A stretch of 43,281 bases of DNA, taken from positions 1 through 43,281 of the forward strand of contig DJQS01000014.1 in the NCBI GenBank assembly GCA_002438785.1, written 5' to 3'. Of this stretch, positions 1-7,436 are shown in pieces. The position numbers and the translations under genes were made by a program. This stretch comes from Caryophanales bacterium UBA6380. Its GTDB lineage: Bacteria > Bacillota_I > Bacilli_A > RFN20 > CAG-826. The notes beneath the pieces are model-generated. The model was not told where the DNA came from. It did not search any database and was given only the letters and a program-made list of their open reading frames with translations. Every line of letters begins with the position of its first letter. The first letter of the stretch is position 1.

Positions 1-898
1 GAATGATTTGTAAATTAACAAAGTTATAAAAATTTAAAATATCCGTATAAATTACTTCTTTTTCATCCTCGTTTAGTATTTCATGTCTTAATCCTTTATA
101 TAAAATTAGTTTTGTATTAATCCCATATTTTCGATATTCTTCATCCAATTTTATTAAACCTTTTCCCATATTTCCTACCGGATCTTTATCTCCACCTATT
201 ATTAAAACTGCCAAATTCTTATTAATATTTAATAATCTTTTCTTATTGTGGAGACTTGCTAAACCTTTAAAAAATTCATAATAAAATCCATTAGAACATT
301 TATAACCACAAAAAGGATCACTTTCATAAGTTTCGACATTTTTCTTGCTTTTACTAATCCAAGCATTATTTCCTTCTAAAATAAATTTCTTTTCAAAAGC
401 ACCAATTGACAATTTAGCTAATAAATGCGACTCCTTATTATAATTTCTTTTATTTACCAATAAATGTGCTAACATATTTGCTATTTTGAAGTTTATAGTT
501 TTACCATTACTTCCACATAAAACAACTTTATCGAATTCATTACTATATTTTTCAATAACACCTTGGGTTACAAAGCTTCCCATTGAATGAGCAAATAAAA
601 ATATCGGTAAATTGTATTCGTTTTTTAGCAAAATTGCTAGTTCTTTAACTGTTTCTATCATCTTAAAAAAATAATTTTCCCCAGGTTTACCTAATTCTCC
701 ATTATTTCCTTGGCCATAGTGATCTAGACAATACACCGAATAATTATTTTTATTTAAAAACATTGCAAAATCATTATACCTTTTTGAGTGTTCGGCCATT
801 CCTGTTACTAAAATAACGTTAGCGCGAGGATTATCTATTTGCCATTTAGTTCCAGTTAAAGCATCATTATAACTATTAATAAAATTTAATTCTTCCAC
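1..898 (-). CDS. Lysophospholipase-like alpha/beta hydrolase, partial (3' end outside window)
   Basis: An open frame of 299 codons starts at a GTG (898) and runs off the left edge without a stop. The start is set by AAGGAG at 905-910, six bases upstream; the ATG at 900 is in another frame and stops after four codons. The protein has the serine-hydrolase layout of the monoacylglycerol lipase/lysophospholipase family: an early GMAEHSKRY motif (res. 33-41, oxyanion region), nucleophile elbow AHSMG with Ser105, GGDKDP with Asp239, and RHEIL with His272. No signal peptide is visible, so it is probably cytoplasmic and acts on a lysolipid or similar ester. It lies 52 bases after the GT4 glycosyltransferase and may belong to the same transcript. 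The substrate is not deducible; the family call is firm. Confidence 0.85.
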   Translation of the reverse strand, partial: MEELNFINSYNDALTGTKWQIDNPRANVILVTGMAEHSKRYNDFAMFLNKNNYSVYCLDHYGQGNNGELGKPGENYFFKMIETVKELAILLKNEYNLPIFLFAHSMGSFVTQGVIEKYSNEFDKVVLCGSNGKTINFKIANMLAHLLVNKRNYNKESHLLAKLSIGAFEKKFILEGNNAWISKSKKNVETYESDPFCGYKCSNGFYYEFFKGLASLHNKKRLLNINKNLAVLIIGGDKDPVGNMGKGLIKLDEEYRKYGINTKLILYKGLRHEILNEDEKEVIYTDILNFYNFVNLQII

Positions 899-950
899 AT
901 TAGTCTCCTTTTTCTTATTTTATCTATTTTTTACATGATAAGAAACAAAA

Positions 951-2081
951 TTATAAACTTTCTATTAATTTAATCCATTTTTCTTTGATTATCGAATTTG
1001 AATAATGTAAGGAGTATTTATAAGCATTTATCTTATAATTTATAAGTTTGTTTTTATTTGATAAAAATTCAAATAATTTATCAGCAAAAATTTCAGGGTC
1101 AAAGGAATCAATTATTATTCCTGTGCCTAAAGGAACGCTACTTAAGGTTGAATCACCAAAATTTGTTGTAACACATGTAACACTTTGAGAAAAAGCTTCA
1201 TTAATTACAAGTGGTGTGCCTTCATATAAACTTGTTAATAACAAAACATCTTTATTACGTAATGCTATTTCGATATTCTTTATAGGTTTACAAATGGAGA
1301 CTACGTCATTTAATTTATAGTCATTTATTTTTCTTATTAAAGATTCAAGTAGTTTGCCATCACCATATAGTTCTAATTTAAAATTTAACTTTTTATCTTT
1401 TAGTATTTTTGCTACATCAATAAGCATTAATGGATTTTTTTGATCAGCAAATCTTCCAATAAAAATTAATGAATTATCATAATAATTAAAATCCTTTTTA
1501 AATGAAGTTTTTATTGGATTTAAAATATATAGTGATTTGTCAACAAAAAAAGAATATTTTGCATTTATATCATCAAATATTTTCTCATTTAAAAAAACGT
1601 ATTCGTTAGCTTTATTATAAAATCTAAACATAAATCTCTCATTAAAAGATTTAAAAAAATTATAATTATAATGATAATGATAAATATATTTTCTTTTTTT
1701 CGGTATTATTAAATAATTATCCAAAGAAGAAGCGATTAATATGTCATAAGGCGTAGTCATATTTTTGACTATTTTTCTATATTTATATTTACCAAATAGG
1801 ACAAAATAAATATTTTTAAATATTAAAAATAAAACCTTAAAATATTTTTTTTCACTGCAAAATCTTAATATTTTTTCATCTATTTTAGATGAATTATCAT
1901 TATTTAAATAAATAATTTTAATTTTTTTATCAATATTATAAGGTATAGAATTAGGTTCATTAGAAGTTATAACTAATGTTATATCATAATTAGATACTAA
2001 TAGGTTAGCTATTGAAATTGTTGCAGTCTCGGTTCCGCCTAAGTCTTTTAATTGTTGTAAGAACCAGTAAATTTTCTTCAT
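951..2081 (-). CDS. Family 4-type (GT-B) glycosyltransferase
   Basis: The 376-residue protein has a GT-B fold signature. The N-terminal donor/acceptor loop carries GGTET (res. 15-19). The second domain begins with GRFADQKNP near residue 208, followed by LYGDGK and the nucleotide-sugar motif YEGTPLVINEAF near residue 290, with the conserved Glu residues of retaining GT4 enzymes. There is no membrane span, so it is likely a cytosolic or peripheral enzyme using a nucleotide-activated sugar. Its ATG overlaps the stop of the upstream GT2 gene (ATGA), with AGGTG seven bases ahead, so the two are translationally coupled. Acceptor and sugar cannot be read from sequence. A cell-surface glycan or glycolipid is the default expectation; position at the end of the queuosine operon leaves other options open. 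Confidence 0.85.
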   Translation of the reverse strand: MKKIYWFLQQLKDLGGTETATISIANLLVSNYDITLVITSNEPNSIPYNIDKKIKIIYLNNDNSSKIDEKILRFCSEKKYFKVLFLIFKNIYFVLFGKYKYRKIVKNMTTPYDILIASSLDNYLIIPKKRKYIYHYHYNYNFFKSFNERFMFRFYNKANEYVFLNEKIFDDINAKYSFFVDKSLYILNPIKTSFKKDFNYYDNSLIFIGRFADQKNPLMLIDVAKILKDKKLNFKLELYGDGKLLESLIRKINDYKLNDVVSICKPIKNIEIALRNKDVLLLTSLYEGTPLVINEAFSQSVTCVTTNFGDSTLSSVPLGTGIIIDSFDPEIFADKLFEFLSNKNKLINYKINAYKYSLHYSNSIIKEKWIKLIESL

Positions 2082-3082
2082 AAAAAATCACCTAAGTCTT
2101 TAATATTGAAAGGAACATTTTCACTAAAATTTTCAAAGGAACAATTATAACACTTAATGACTTTTTCCCATGGTGTATTTTTAATAAATAATTTGTCATT
2201 TAAAAGTAATTTTATTTCCAATAACACATTATTATAAAACTCATTATTTAATTTATATTTTTTATCTAATCGTTTAGCTTTATTTTTGATTGAAATTAAT
2301 CGATACATTAATAAGTGATTAAACTTTTTAGCATTATATAAACTATTTTCTTTTAATATTATTTTGCATAGAAAATCACTATTTATATATTTTTGCAAAA
2401 AAATCATTTTATTCGTAGAATTTACAATTGAATTCTTATGTTGTACATAAAAATAGGTATTTTCATCTAATACGCAAATATTTTTAGATTTGATAATAGA
2501 TAAAAGTAAGAATGGTCTATCTTCAATCACTAAATTATATGGAAGAAATCGTATTTTGTTATTTATAATCATATCTTTTTTAAATAGTTTGTTCCAAATA
2601 AATCCACGAATTTTTGTATCCTCTATAACATTATCTATTAAATCAGAACTATTATAAACACCACATTTTAATAATTTCATAAAATTAAAGTTTTTAATTT
2701 TATTATTTTTCATATATAAAGAATAATTTGCCATCGTTAAATCAGCTTTAGTTTCTTCTGATTTAAAAAATAGCGTGCTTAAACAATTAAAAGTAATAAA
2801 ATCATCACCATCAAGAAAAAATAAATACTTTCCCTTAGCTTTATCTATTCCTAAATTTCTAGTCAATCCAACATCATGATTTTCACAATAATATGTTTTT
2901 ATAAGATTTGAATAATTATTTTTATACTTATTTACAATTTTTATACATTCATAATTTGGAGAGTCAAGTATACAAAGAATTTCATATTCTTCATTGAAAA
3001 TTTGATTACAAACGCTATATAAGCATTTATCTAATTCATTATTTTGATCATGTATGGGAATAATAACACTAATTTTTATCAT
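2078..3082 (-). CDS. Family 2-type (GT-A) glycosyltransferase
   Basis: The 334-residue protein opens with the GT2 nucleotide-binding strand KISVIIPIHDQ and has the metal-binding LDGDD motif at residues 90-94 (DXD type), followed by a variable acceptor domain. No transmembrane span is evident, unlike the processive GT2 at 32.6-33.9 kb. The start ATG has AAGGA six bases upstream and lies inside the end of queH (14-bp overlap). Its own end overlaps the GT4 start by four bases. This places it in an unbroken chain queH-GT2-GT4. Many such EpsJ/WcaA-like enzymes build surface polysaccharides; the acceptor here is unknown. Confidence 0.85.
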   Translation of the reverse strand: MIKISVIIPIHDQNNELDKCLYSVCNQIFNEEYEILCILDSPNYECIKIVNKYKNNYSNLIKTYYCENHDVGLTRNLGIDKAKGKYLFFLDGDDFITFNCLSTLFFKSEETKADLTMANYSLYMKNNKIKNFNFMKLLKCGVYNSSDLIDNVIEDTKIRGFIWNKLFKKDMIINNKIRFLPYNLVIEDRPFLLLSIIKSKNICVLDENTYFYVQHKNSIVNSTNKMIFLQKYINSDFLCKIILKENSLYNAKKFNHLLMYRLISIKNKAKRLDKKYKLNNEFYNNVLLEIKLLLNDKLFIKNTPWEKVIKCYNCSFENFSENVPFNIKDLGDFL

Positions 3083-3719
3083 ATTTATTCCTTAAAGAAA
3101 ATTCACATCCACAATAATCTTGTCGATAAATTTTAATTTTTTTAGAAATTTCAACACCAACATCTTGACCATTGTTTTTTTTAAAATCAAAAACTAAAAA
3201 ATTAATATCTTTAAATTTATAAGATAATGCTTTTCCTAATTCATTTATATAGTTTACATCTTTATTTCTGCTTACAGTCATTACAGTGCTTACAAGATGA
3301 TAATCGTGATTAGAAGCATATTCAAATAATCTGTTCATTCTTTTTGCAATGCAAATTTTACATCTGCTCTGTCCTTCTTCTTCATCTTTATATTTTTCTA
3401 AATAAGGATAAAATGTTTCGTAATTATATTCATCTTCTATTAATTCTATAGATGCATTAAACTTCAAGTTAAGATATTCTACATATTTTTTTAAAGCGTT
3501 TAATCTTTTTTGATACTCTGAAAACGGATAAATATTAGAATTTGAAAAAAATATTGTTATCTTAAAAAGTCCTATTAAAAATAATAGTGGATAACAAGAA
3601 CATGCACCACAACAAACATGCAATAATAAATTAGGTGTTGAACCATTATATTTTAATTTTTTAATTTCTTTCAACCCTTCAATAAAGTAATTATTCTTCT
3701 TTGTAATCATATTTTCCAT
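3069..3719 (-). CDS. queH: Epoxyqueuosine reductase QueH
   Basis: QueH reduces epoxyqueuosine to queuosine in tRNA, the last step of the pathway; it is the non-B12 alternative to QueG and carries a [4Fe-4S] cluster. The protein shows the QueH (DUF208) cysteine pattern: LLLHVCCGACS near the N-terminus, CKIC in the middle, a TVMTVSRNKD stretch, and YCGCEFS at the C-terminus. An open frame extends to 3779, but that extension lies in queA coding sequence and adds an unusual hydrophobic leader. ATG 3719 (or 3710) gives the usual ~30-residue lead-in to the first cysteines. It overlaps queA at the 5' end and GT2 at the 3' end. Function is confident; the exact start is not, as no clear SD is visible. 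Confidence 0.88.
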   Translation of the reverse strand: MENMITKKNNYFIEGLKEIKKLKYNGSTPNLLLHVCCGACSCYPLLFLIGLFKITIFFSNSNIYPFSEYQKRLNALKKYVEYLNLKFNASIELIEDEYNYETFYPYLEKYKDEEEGQSRCKICIAKRMNRLFEYASNHDYHLVSTVMTVSRNKDVNYINELGKALSYKFKDINFLVFDFKKNNGQDVGVEISKKIKIYRQDYCGCEFSLRNKYDKN

Positions 3720-4740
3720 ATATAAACATGCAATCACCAAAAGAAAAAAATCTATATTTTTCTTTAACTGCATGTTCATAACATTTTAAGGTAAATTCGC
3801 GACCCATAAAAGCGCTAATTAGCATTATTAATGTTGATTTAGGTAAATGAAAATTTGTAATCAAAGCATCAACACCTTTAAATTTATATCCTGGATAGAT
3901 AAAAATATTAGTTGCCTCTTTTGTCGGTGTAAACACATTATATTTAGAAATATTGGCTTCTAATGTACGAACAGAAGTTGTACCTGTTGCAATTATTCTA
4001 CGTCCTTCCTTTTTTGCTAAATTTAAAATGTCACATACATCCTTAGATATTTCATAAGTTTCGCTATGCATAACATGATTTTTAGTATCATCAACTTTTA
4101 TAGGTCGAAATGTACCAAGTCCAATATTTAAGGTAATGTCGACTATAATTACACCCATTTCTTTTAATTTAGTTAAAATTTCTTCGGTAAAATGAAATCC
4201 AGCAGTTGGTGCGGCAGCACTGCCACTAATTCTTGCATAAATAGTTTGATATTCATCATTATTTTCACACTGTGTATGAATATAAGGTGGTAATGGCATT
4301 AAACCTACCTTATCCAATTCTTCAAGAAAAATTCCCTTATAAAAAAATTTAAAATATCTTATTCCTTCACCAAGTACTTTTACACACTGTGCTTTTAAAA
4401 TATCATCCTTAAAATGAATCAATGTTCCTTCTTTTATTGCTTTAGCATTTCCACACAAGCATTCCCAAGTATCATTTCCTAAATCTTTAAGTAATAAAAC
4501 TTCTACTTTAGCACCAGTAATATCTTTTATTCCAAATAATCTTGCAGGTATAACCTTAGTATTATTTCTAACTAAAACATCACCTTTTTTGAAATACTTA
4601 ATAATGTCATAAAAATGTTCATCTAAAAAAGTTCGATGCTCACGATCAACAGTTAACATACGACATTTATCACGAATTTTTGAAGGTGTTTGAGCAATAA
4701 GTTCTTCTGGTAAATTATAATTAAAAAGTTCAACATTCAT
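3691..4740 (-). CDS. queA: S-adenosylmethionine:tRNA ribosyltransferase-isomerase QueA
   Basis: QueA transfers and rearranges the ribosyl part of SAM onto preQ1 in tRNA, giving epoxyqueuosine. The 349-residue product starts with the typical LFNYNLPEELIAQ and carries RDKCRMLTVDR, NNTKVIPARLFG, GSAAAPTAGFHFT and TNFHLPKSTLIML, all hallmarks of the family. The frame opens at 4782, but ATG 4740 is preferred because GAGG sits eight bases ahead and the family begins at this residue. It starts one base after the tgt stop and overlaps queH downstream. Confidence 0.96.
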   Translation of the reverse strand: MNVELFNYNLPEELIAQTPSKIRDKCRMLTVDREHRTFLDEHFYDIIKYFKKGDVLVRNNTKVIPARLFGIKDITGAKVEVLLLKDLGNDTWECLCGNAKAIKEGTLIHFKDDILKAQCVKVLGEGIRYFKFFYKGIFLEELDKVGLMPLPPYIHTQCENNDEYQTIYARISGSAAAPTAGFHFTEEILTKLKEMGVIIVDITLNIGLGTFRPIKVDDTKNHVMHSETYEISKDVCDILNLAKKEGRRIIATGTTSVRTLEANISKYNVFTPTKEATNIFIYPGYKFKGVDALITNFHLPKSTLIMLISAFMGREFTLKCYEHAVKEKYRFFSFGDCMFIYGKYDYKEE

Positions 4741-4741
4741 A

Positions 4742-5872
4742 CTAAAAGCCTCTAGAATCCCCGTATTTTTTAAGTATTTCATCCTTATATTCTAAAAATC
4801 TATCTTCTTTTATAGCCTTGCGAGCTCCTTCAACGATTGAAATTAAAAATCTTAAATTATGTATAGACATTAATCTTTGCCCAAACGTTTCATTAGAAAC
4901 ATATAAATGTCTTAAGTATGCTTTAGTATAATTTTTGCAAGTATAACAATCACACTCATTATCTAATGAAGTAAAATCTTCTTTATATTTTTCGTTTTTA
5001 ATATTCACACGACCATTATGAGTCATCAATGTGCCATGTCGAGCAATTCGCGTTGGTAAAACACAATCCATCATATCAACGCCTTTAGCAATACCTTCTA
5101 ATATATAATCTAAGCTACCAACTCCCATTAAATAACGTGGCTTATCAAAAGGCAAATAATTAATAGCCATATCAATCATTTTAAAGCACACATCTTTAGG
5201 CTCACCAATAGATGTTCCTCCAATTGAATATCCATCAAAATCCATTTTTGCTAGTTCTTCAGCACAATACTTACGCAAATCCTCAAACTCACCACCTTGA
5301 ACAATGCCAAATAATGCTTGATTTTCTTTTTTATGAGCATTAAGACCTCGTTTTGCCCATCTCAAAGTTCTTAATGTTGATTCTTTTGCGTATTCATAAC
5401 TAACAGGATATGGTATGCATTCATCAAAGCTCATAATTATGTCAGCACCTATTTTTTCTTCAATTCCAATTACAATTTCTGGTGAAAAAAATATCTTGTC
5501 TCCATTTAAATGCGATTTAAAAGTTACACCATCCTCAGTTATATTTCTTCTTTCAGCTAATGAAAATACTTGAAATCCACCACTATCTGTTAACATTGGC
5601 CCATGGTAATTCATAAAATTTTGGACTCCACCTGCTTTCTCAACAATATCTTCGCCAGGTCTAAGATGTAAATGATATGTATTAGCTAAAATAATTCCAG
5701 AGCCGATTTCCTTTAGTTCTTCTGGTGAAAGAGTTTTTACAGTAGCTAAAGTACCAACTGGCATAAAACATGGTACCTCAACATTCCCATGAGGAGTATG
5801 CAAAATTCCGTATCTAGCTCCGCAATTTTTATCAACATGTAATATTTCCAAATAAAACTCTTTCGCGCTCAT
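4742..5872 (-). CDS. tgt: tRNA-guanine(34) transglycosylase
   Basis: The 376-residue enzyme swaps guanine 34 of GUN-anticodon tRNAs (Tyr, His, Asn, Asp) for preQ1. Recognisable elements are PCFMPVGTLATVK, the catalytic Asp in MLTDSGGFQVFSL (near res. 100), SFDECIPYP, GGTSIGEP, the second catalytic Asp in MMDCVLPTRIARHG, and the C-terminal zinc site CDCYTCKNY plus a downstream His. Length matches bacterial TGTs (about 375). It begins six bases after the queT stop and ends one base before queA, so the three are certainly co-transcribed. The SD (AGG, five bases ahead of ATG) is weak, consistent with coupling to queT. Confidence 0.97.
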   Translation of the reverse strand: MSAKEFYLEILHVDKNCGARYGILHTPHGNVEVPCFMPVGTLATVKTLSPEELKEIGSGIILANTYHLHLRPGEDIVEKAGGVQNFMNYHGPMLTDSGGFQVFSLAERRNITEDGVTFKSHLNGDKIFFSPEIVIGIEEKIGADIIMSFDECIPYPVSYEYAKESTLRTLRWAKRGLNAHKKENQALFGIVQGGEFEDLRKYCAEELAKMDFDGYSIGGTSIGEPKDVCFKMIDMAINYLPFDKPRYLMGVGSLDYILEGIAKGVDMMDCVLPTRIARHGTLMTHNGRVNIKNEKYKEDFTSLDNECDCYTCKNYTKAYLRHLYVSNETFGQRLMSIHNLRFLISIVEGARKAIKEDRFLEYKDEILKKYGDSRGF

Positions 5873-5878
5873 ACTAAC

Positions 5879-6472
5879 CTACCATTTAAAATCTAAGTTT
5901 TTATAAAAACATAATATTTGTGGAACTTTTTTTACTTTCTTTATAAGAAAATAAAACAAAGGATATCCAATACATATTATACAAGTAAATTCGCCTAAAA
6001 ACACCCATCCAAACATAATCCAATACATGTTTTTTAATGAAAAGGCATCAGCTGTATTCATTGAACTTATATAAATAATAAAAGGCACTATTATCGCATT
6101 AATTATAGAAGGAATTAAACCAGCCAAAAATAAGCTTTTAATAAACCTTGAAAAAATTACTATTAATAAACAACTGACAAGAGTAGCTAAAGTCCCAAAT
6201 ATAATGTCATAAAGGCCGACAGTTGATGCTAAATTAGCAATCAAGCATCCTAAGGTTAATCCCAATGTGTAGGTTGGATTAAAGAAAACCATTAAATTAA
6301 GGATTTCACTAATCCTAAATTGAGCAAATTCATAAGACAATGGACCGCAAATAATTGTAACAACAGCATATAGTGCAGCAATAATCGCATTAAAGCTAAT
6401 AGTTCTAGTGTTAAAATTTTTTTTAAGCCATAAAGAAATGCTTGAATCATTTGAATTTGATTCTTTTTTCAT
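5879..6472 (-). CDS. queT: QueT-family queuosine-precursor transporter (ECF-type substrate-binding subunit)
   Basis: This 197-residue integral membrane protein has about five to six hydrophobic helices. It carries the family signature ISFNAIIAALYAVVT, then GPLSYEFAQFRISE and LNLMVFFNPTYTLGLTLG, as in COG4708/QueT proteins. These are thought to bind preQ1 or preQ0 and to work with a shared ECF energising module, which is not encoded in this window. It is the first gene of the queuosine operon. SD GGGGG lies seven bases before the ATG, inside a pseudoknot-capable leader (see 6478-6525). No de novo preQ1 genes (queC/D/E/F) are visible nearby, which fits salvage. Confidence 0.92.
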   Translation of the reverse strand: MKKESNSNDSSISLWLKKNFNTRTISFNAIIAALYAVVTIICGPLSYEFAQFRISEILNLMVFFNPTYTLGLTLGCLIANLASTVGLYDIIFGTLATLVSCLLIVIFSRFIKSLFLAGLIPSIINAIIVPFIIYISSMNTADAFSLKNMYWIMFGWVFLGEFTCIICIGYPLFYFLIKKVKKVPQILCFYKNLDFKW

Positions 6473-6477
6473 AAAAA

Positions 6478-6525
6478 TACCCCCTGTTAAATTTTACGAG
6501 TGGTTAGTCATGGGCAAGACACTCG
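6478..6525 (-). promoter_or_regulatory. Candidate preQ1-type riboswitch in the queT leader
   Basis: On the minus strand, CGAGTG (6525-6520) pairs perfectly with CACTCG (6502-6497). It closes a 17-base loop that contains TGCCC (6516-6512) and CTAAC just before the 3' arm. An A/T-rich linker (TAAAATTTAACA) then leads to the GGGGG SD. Loop TGCCC can pair with GGGTA (6482-6478), forming an H-type pseudoknot that hides the SD; this is the known logic of preQ1-I riboswitches. The stem, A-rich tail and SD-covering pseudoknot resemble class I, but the loop is longer and the class-I CUAAGG tail is absent; class II's extra hairpin is also missing. Context (queT) is the strongest support. Ligand binding is inference. 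Confidence 0.6.
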
Positions 6526-6534
6526 AGCTATGTA

Positions 6535-6563
6535 ATTATATTTTAAGTATGTTCGAAAATAAA
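6535..6563 (-). promoter_or_regulatory. Putative promoter of the queT-tgt-queA-queH operon
   Basis: A perfect TATAAT on the minus strand (6540-6535) is preceded, 17 bases upstream, by a weak TTTATT -35 (6563-6558). The predicted start is near 6528, so transcription would begin at the first bases of the leader hairpin, giving a leader of about 56 nt. Confidence 0.5.
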
Positions 6564-6586
6564 GAAATTAATTACTTAATTCTTTA
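6553..6586 (-). terminator. Probable terminator of the miaB...ttcA operon, overlapping the ttcA stop
   Basis: Minus-strand AAAGAATTAA (6585-6576) pairs with TTAATTTCTTT (6571-6561) with one bulged base, loop GTAA, followed by ATTTT. The ttcA stop codon is inside the 5' arm. The stem is all A/T apart from one G-C pair, so it may be weak. Confidence 0.45.
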
Positions 6587-7436
6587 ATTTATCAATATTT
6601 TTTTGATTATCTGAGTCATATTCATTTATATATTCGTAATGTTTGCCTTTATATTTATACCCTAATATCATATCAAGAGTAACATTGTCAGCTGCTTTAA
6701 ATATATTTTTTTCGACTTGATCATTATAATTTTTTTTCAATTCTTGAATCAATAGTTTAGTAGCATATCTTTGTGAACCACCACCACCATTATCACAAAC
6801 AGCGCAATTTTCAGTAAATCTACATGCACATTGTATAAATCTTAAATTATGATAATTCTTCCAAGAAATAATATCTTTCTCCCTAATTAAATACATTGGC
6901 CTAATTAGCTCCATATTAGAGTAATTTGTTGATTTTAACTTGGGGAGCATTGTTTGAAACGACCCTGAATTTAACATATTCATCAAAGTAGTTTCAATTA
7001 CATCATCATAATGATGACCCAAAGCAATTTTATTGCAGCCCATTTTTTTTGCAAAATTATATAAAGCGCCACGTCTCATTTTTGCACAAAGAAAACATGG
7101 ACTTTTTAATTGTGAATTTGCAATTTCAAAGATATCAGTTTCAACTATTGTAGCTGGAATTGATAAAATTTCTAAATTATTTTTAATGGTCTGCAAATTA
7201 ATCTCATTATATCCTGGATTCATCACTAAATATTCAACCTCAAAATAAAAGTCAGAGTGTTTTTGTAATTGCATAAAAAGTCGAGCCATAAGCATAGAAT
7301 CTTTCCCACCTGATATACAAACACATATATGATCATTTGGTTCAATTAATTTATATTTTTTTATAGCAGCAACAAATTTTGACCAAAGTTTAGAACGGTA
7401 TTTTGTTGTAATTGACTTTTCATATTCATCTATCAT
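6576..7436 (-). CDS. ttcA: TtcA-family tRNA 2-thiolation enzyme (s2C32)
   Basis: This 286-residue PP-loop ATPase has the adenylation motif SGGKDSM (about res. 44-50). TtcA-type elements are CFLCAKMRRGALY, ALGHHYDDVIET, and a C-terminal CACRFTENCAVCDNGGGG segment rich in cysteines. TtcA activates C32 of tRNA with ATP and inserts sulfur through a [4Fe-4S] cluster; the CxxC pair (FLCAK region and partner) would hold it. Start ATG overlaps the stop of the cysteine desulfurase gene (ATGA-type, four bases), linking it directly to a sulfur donor. Other PP-loop thiolases (TtuA/Ncs6-like) are alternatives, but the CxxC arrangement and HHYDD motif favour TtcA. Confidence 0.82.
   Translation of the reverse strand: MIDEYEKSITTKYRSKLWSKFVAAIKKYKLIEPNDHICVCISGGKDSMLMARLFMQLQKHSDFYFEVEYLVMNPGYNEINLQTIKNNLEILSIPATIVETDIFEIANSQLKSPCFLCAKMRRGALYNFAKKMGCNKIALGHHYDDVIETTLMNMLNSGSFQTMLPKLKSTNYSNMELIRPMYLIREKDIISWKNYHNLRFIQCACRFTENCAVCDNGGGGSQRYATKLLIQELKKNYNDQVEKNIFKAADNVTLDMILGYKYKGKHYEYINEYDSDNQKNIDKLKN

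Noticed and set aside
899..950. Terminator between GT4 and the hydrolase gene
   Set aside because: No G/C-containing hairpin with a T-tract; only a plain AT-rich gap with an SD.
3720..3779. Longer QueH N-terminus (start 3779) as a signal peptide
   Set aside because: The hydrophobic codons are the last queA codons in another frame; QueH is cytosolic and normally starts about 30 residues before the first cysteines.
6473..6575. T-box or FMN/TPP-type riboswitch before queT
   Set aside because: The leader is only about 56 bases, with none of the conserved T-box or large-aptamer sequences.
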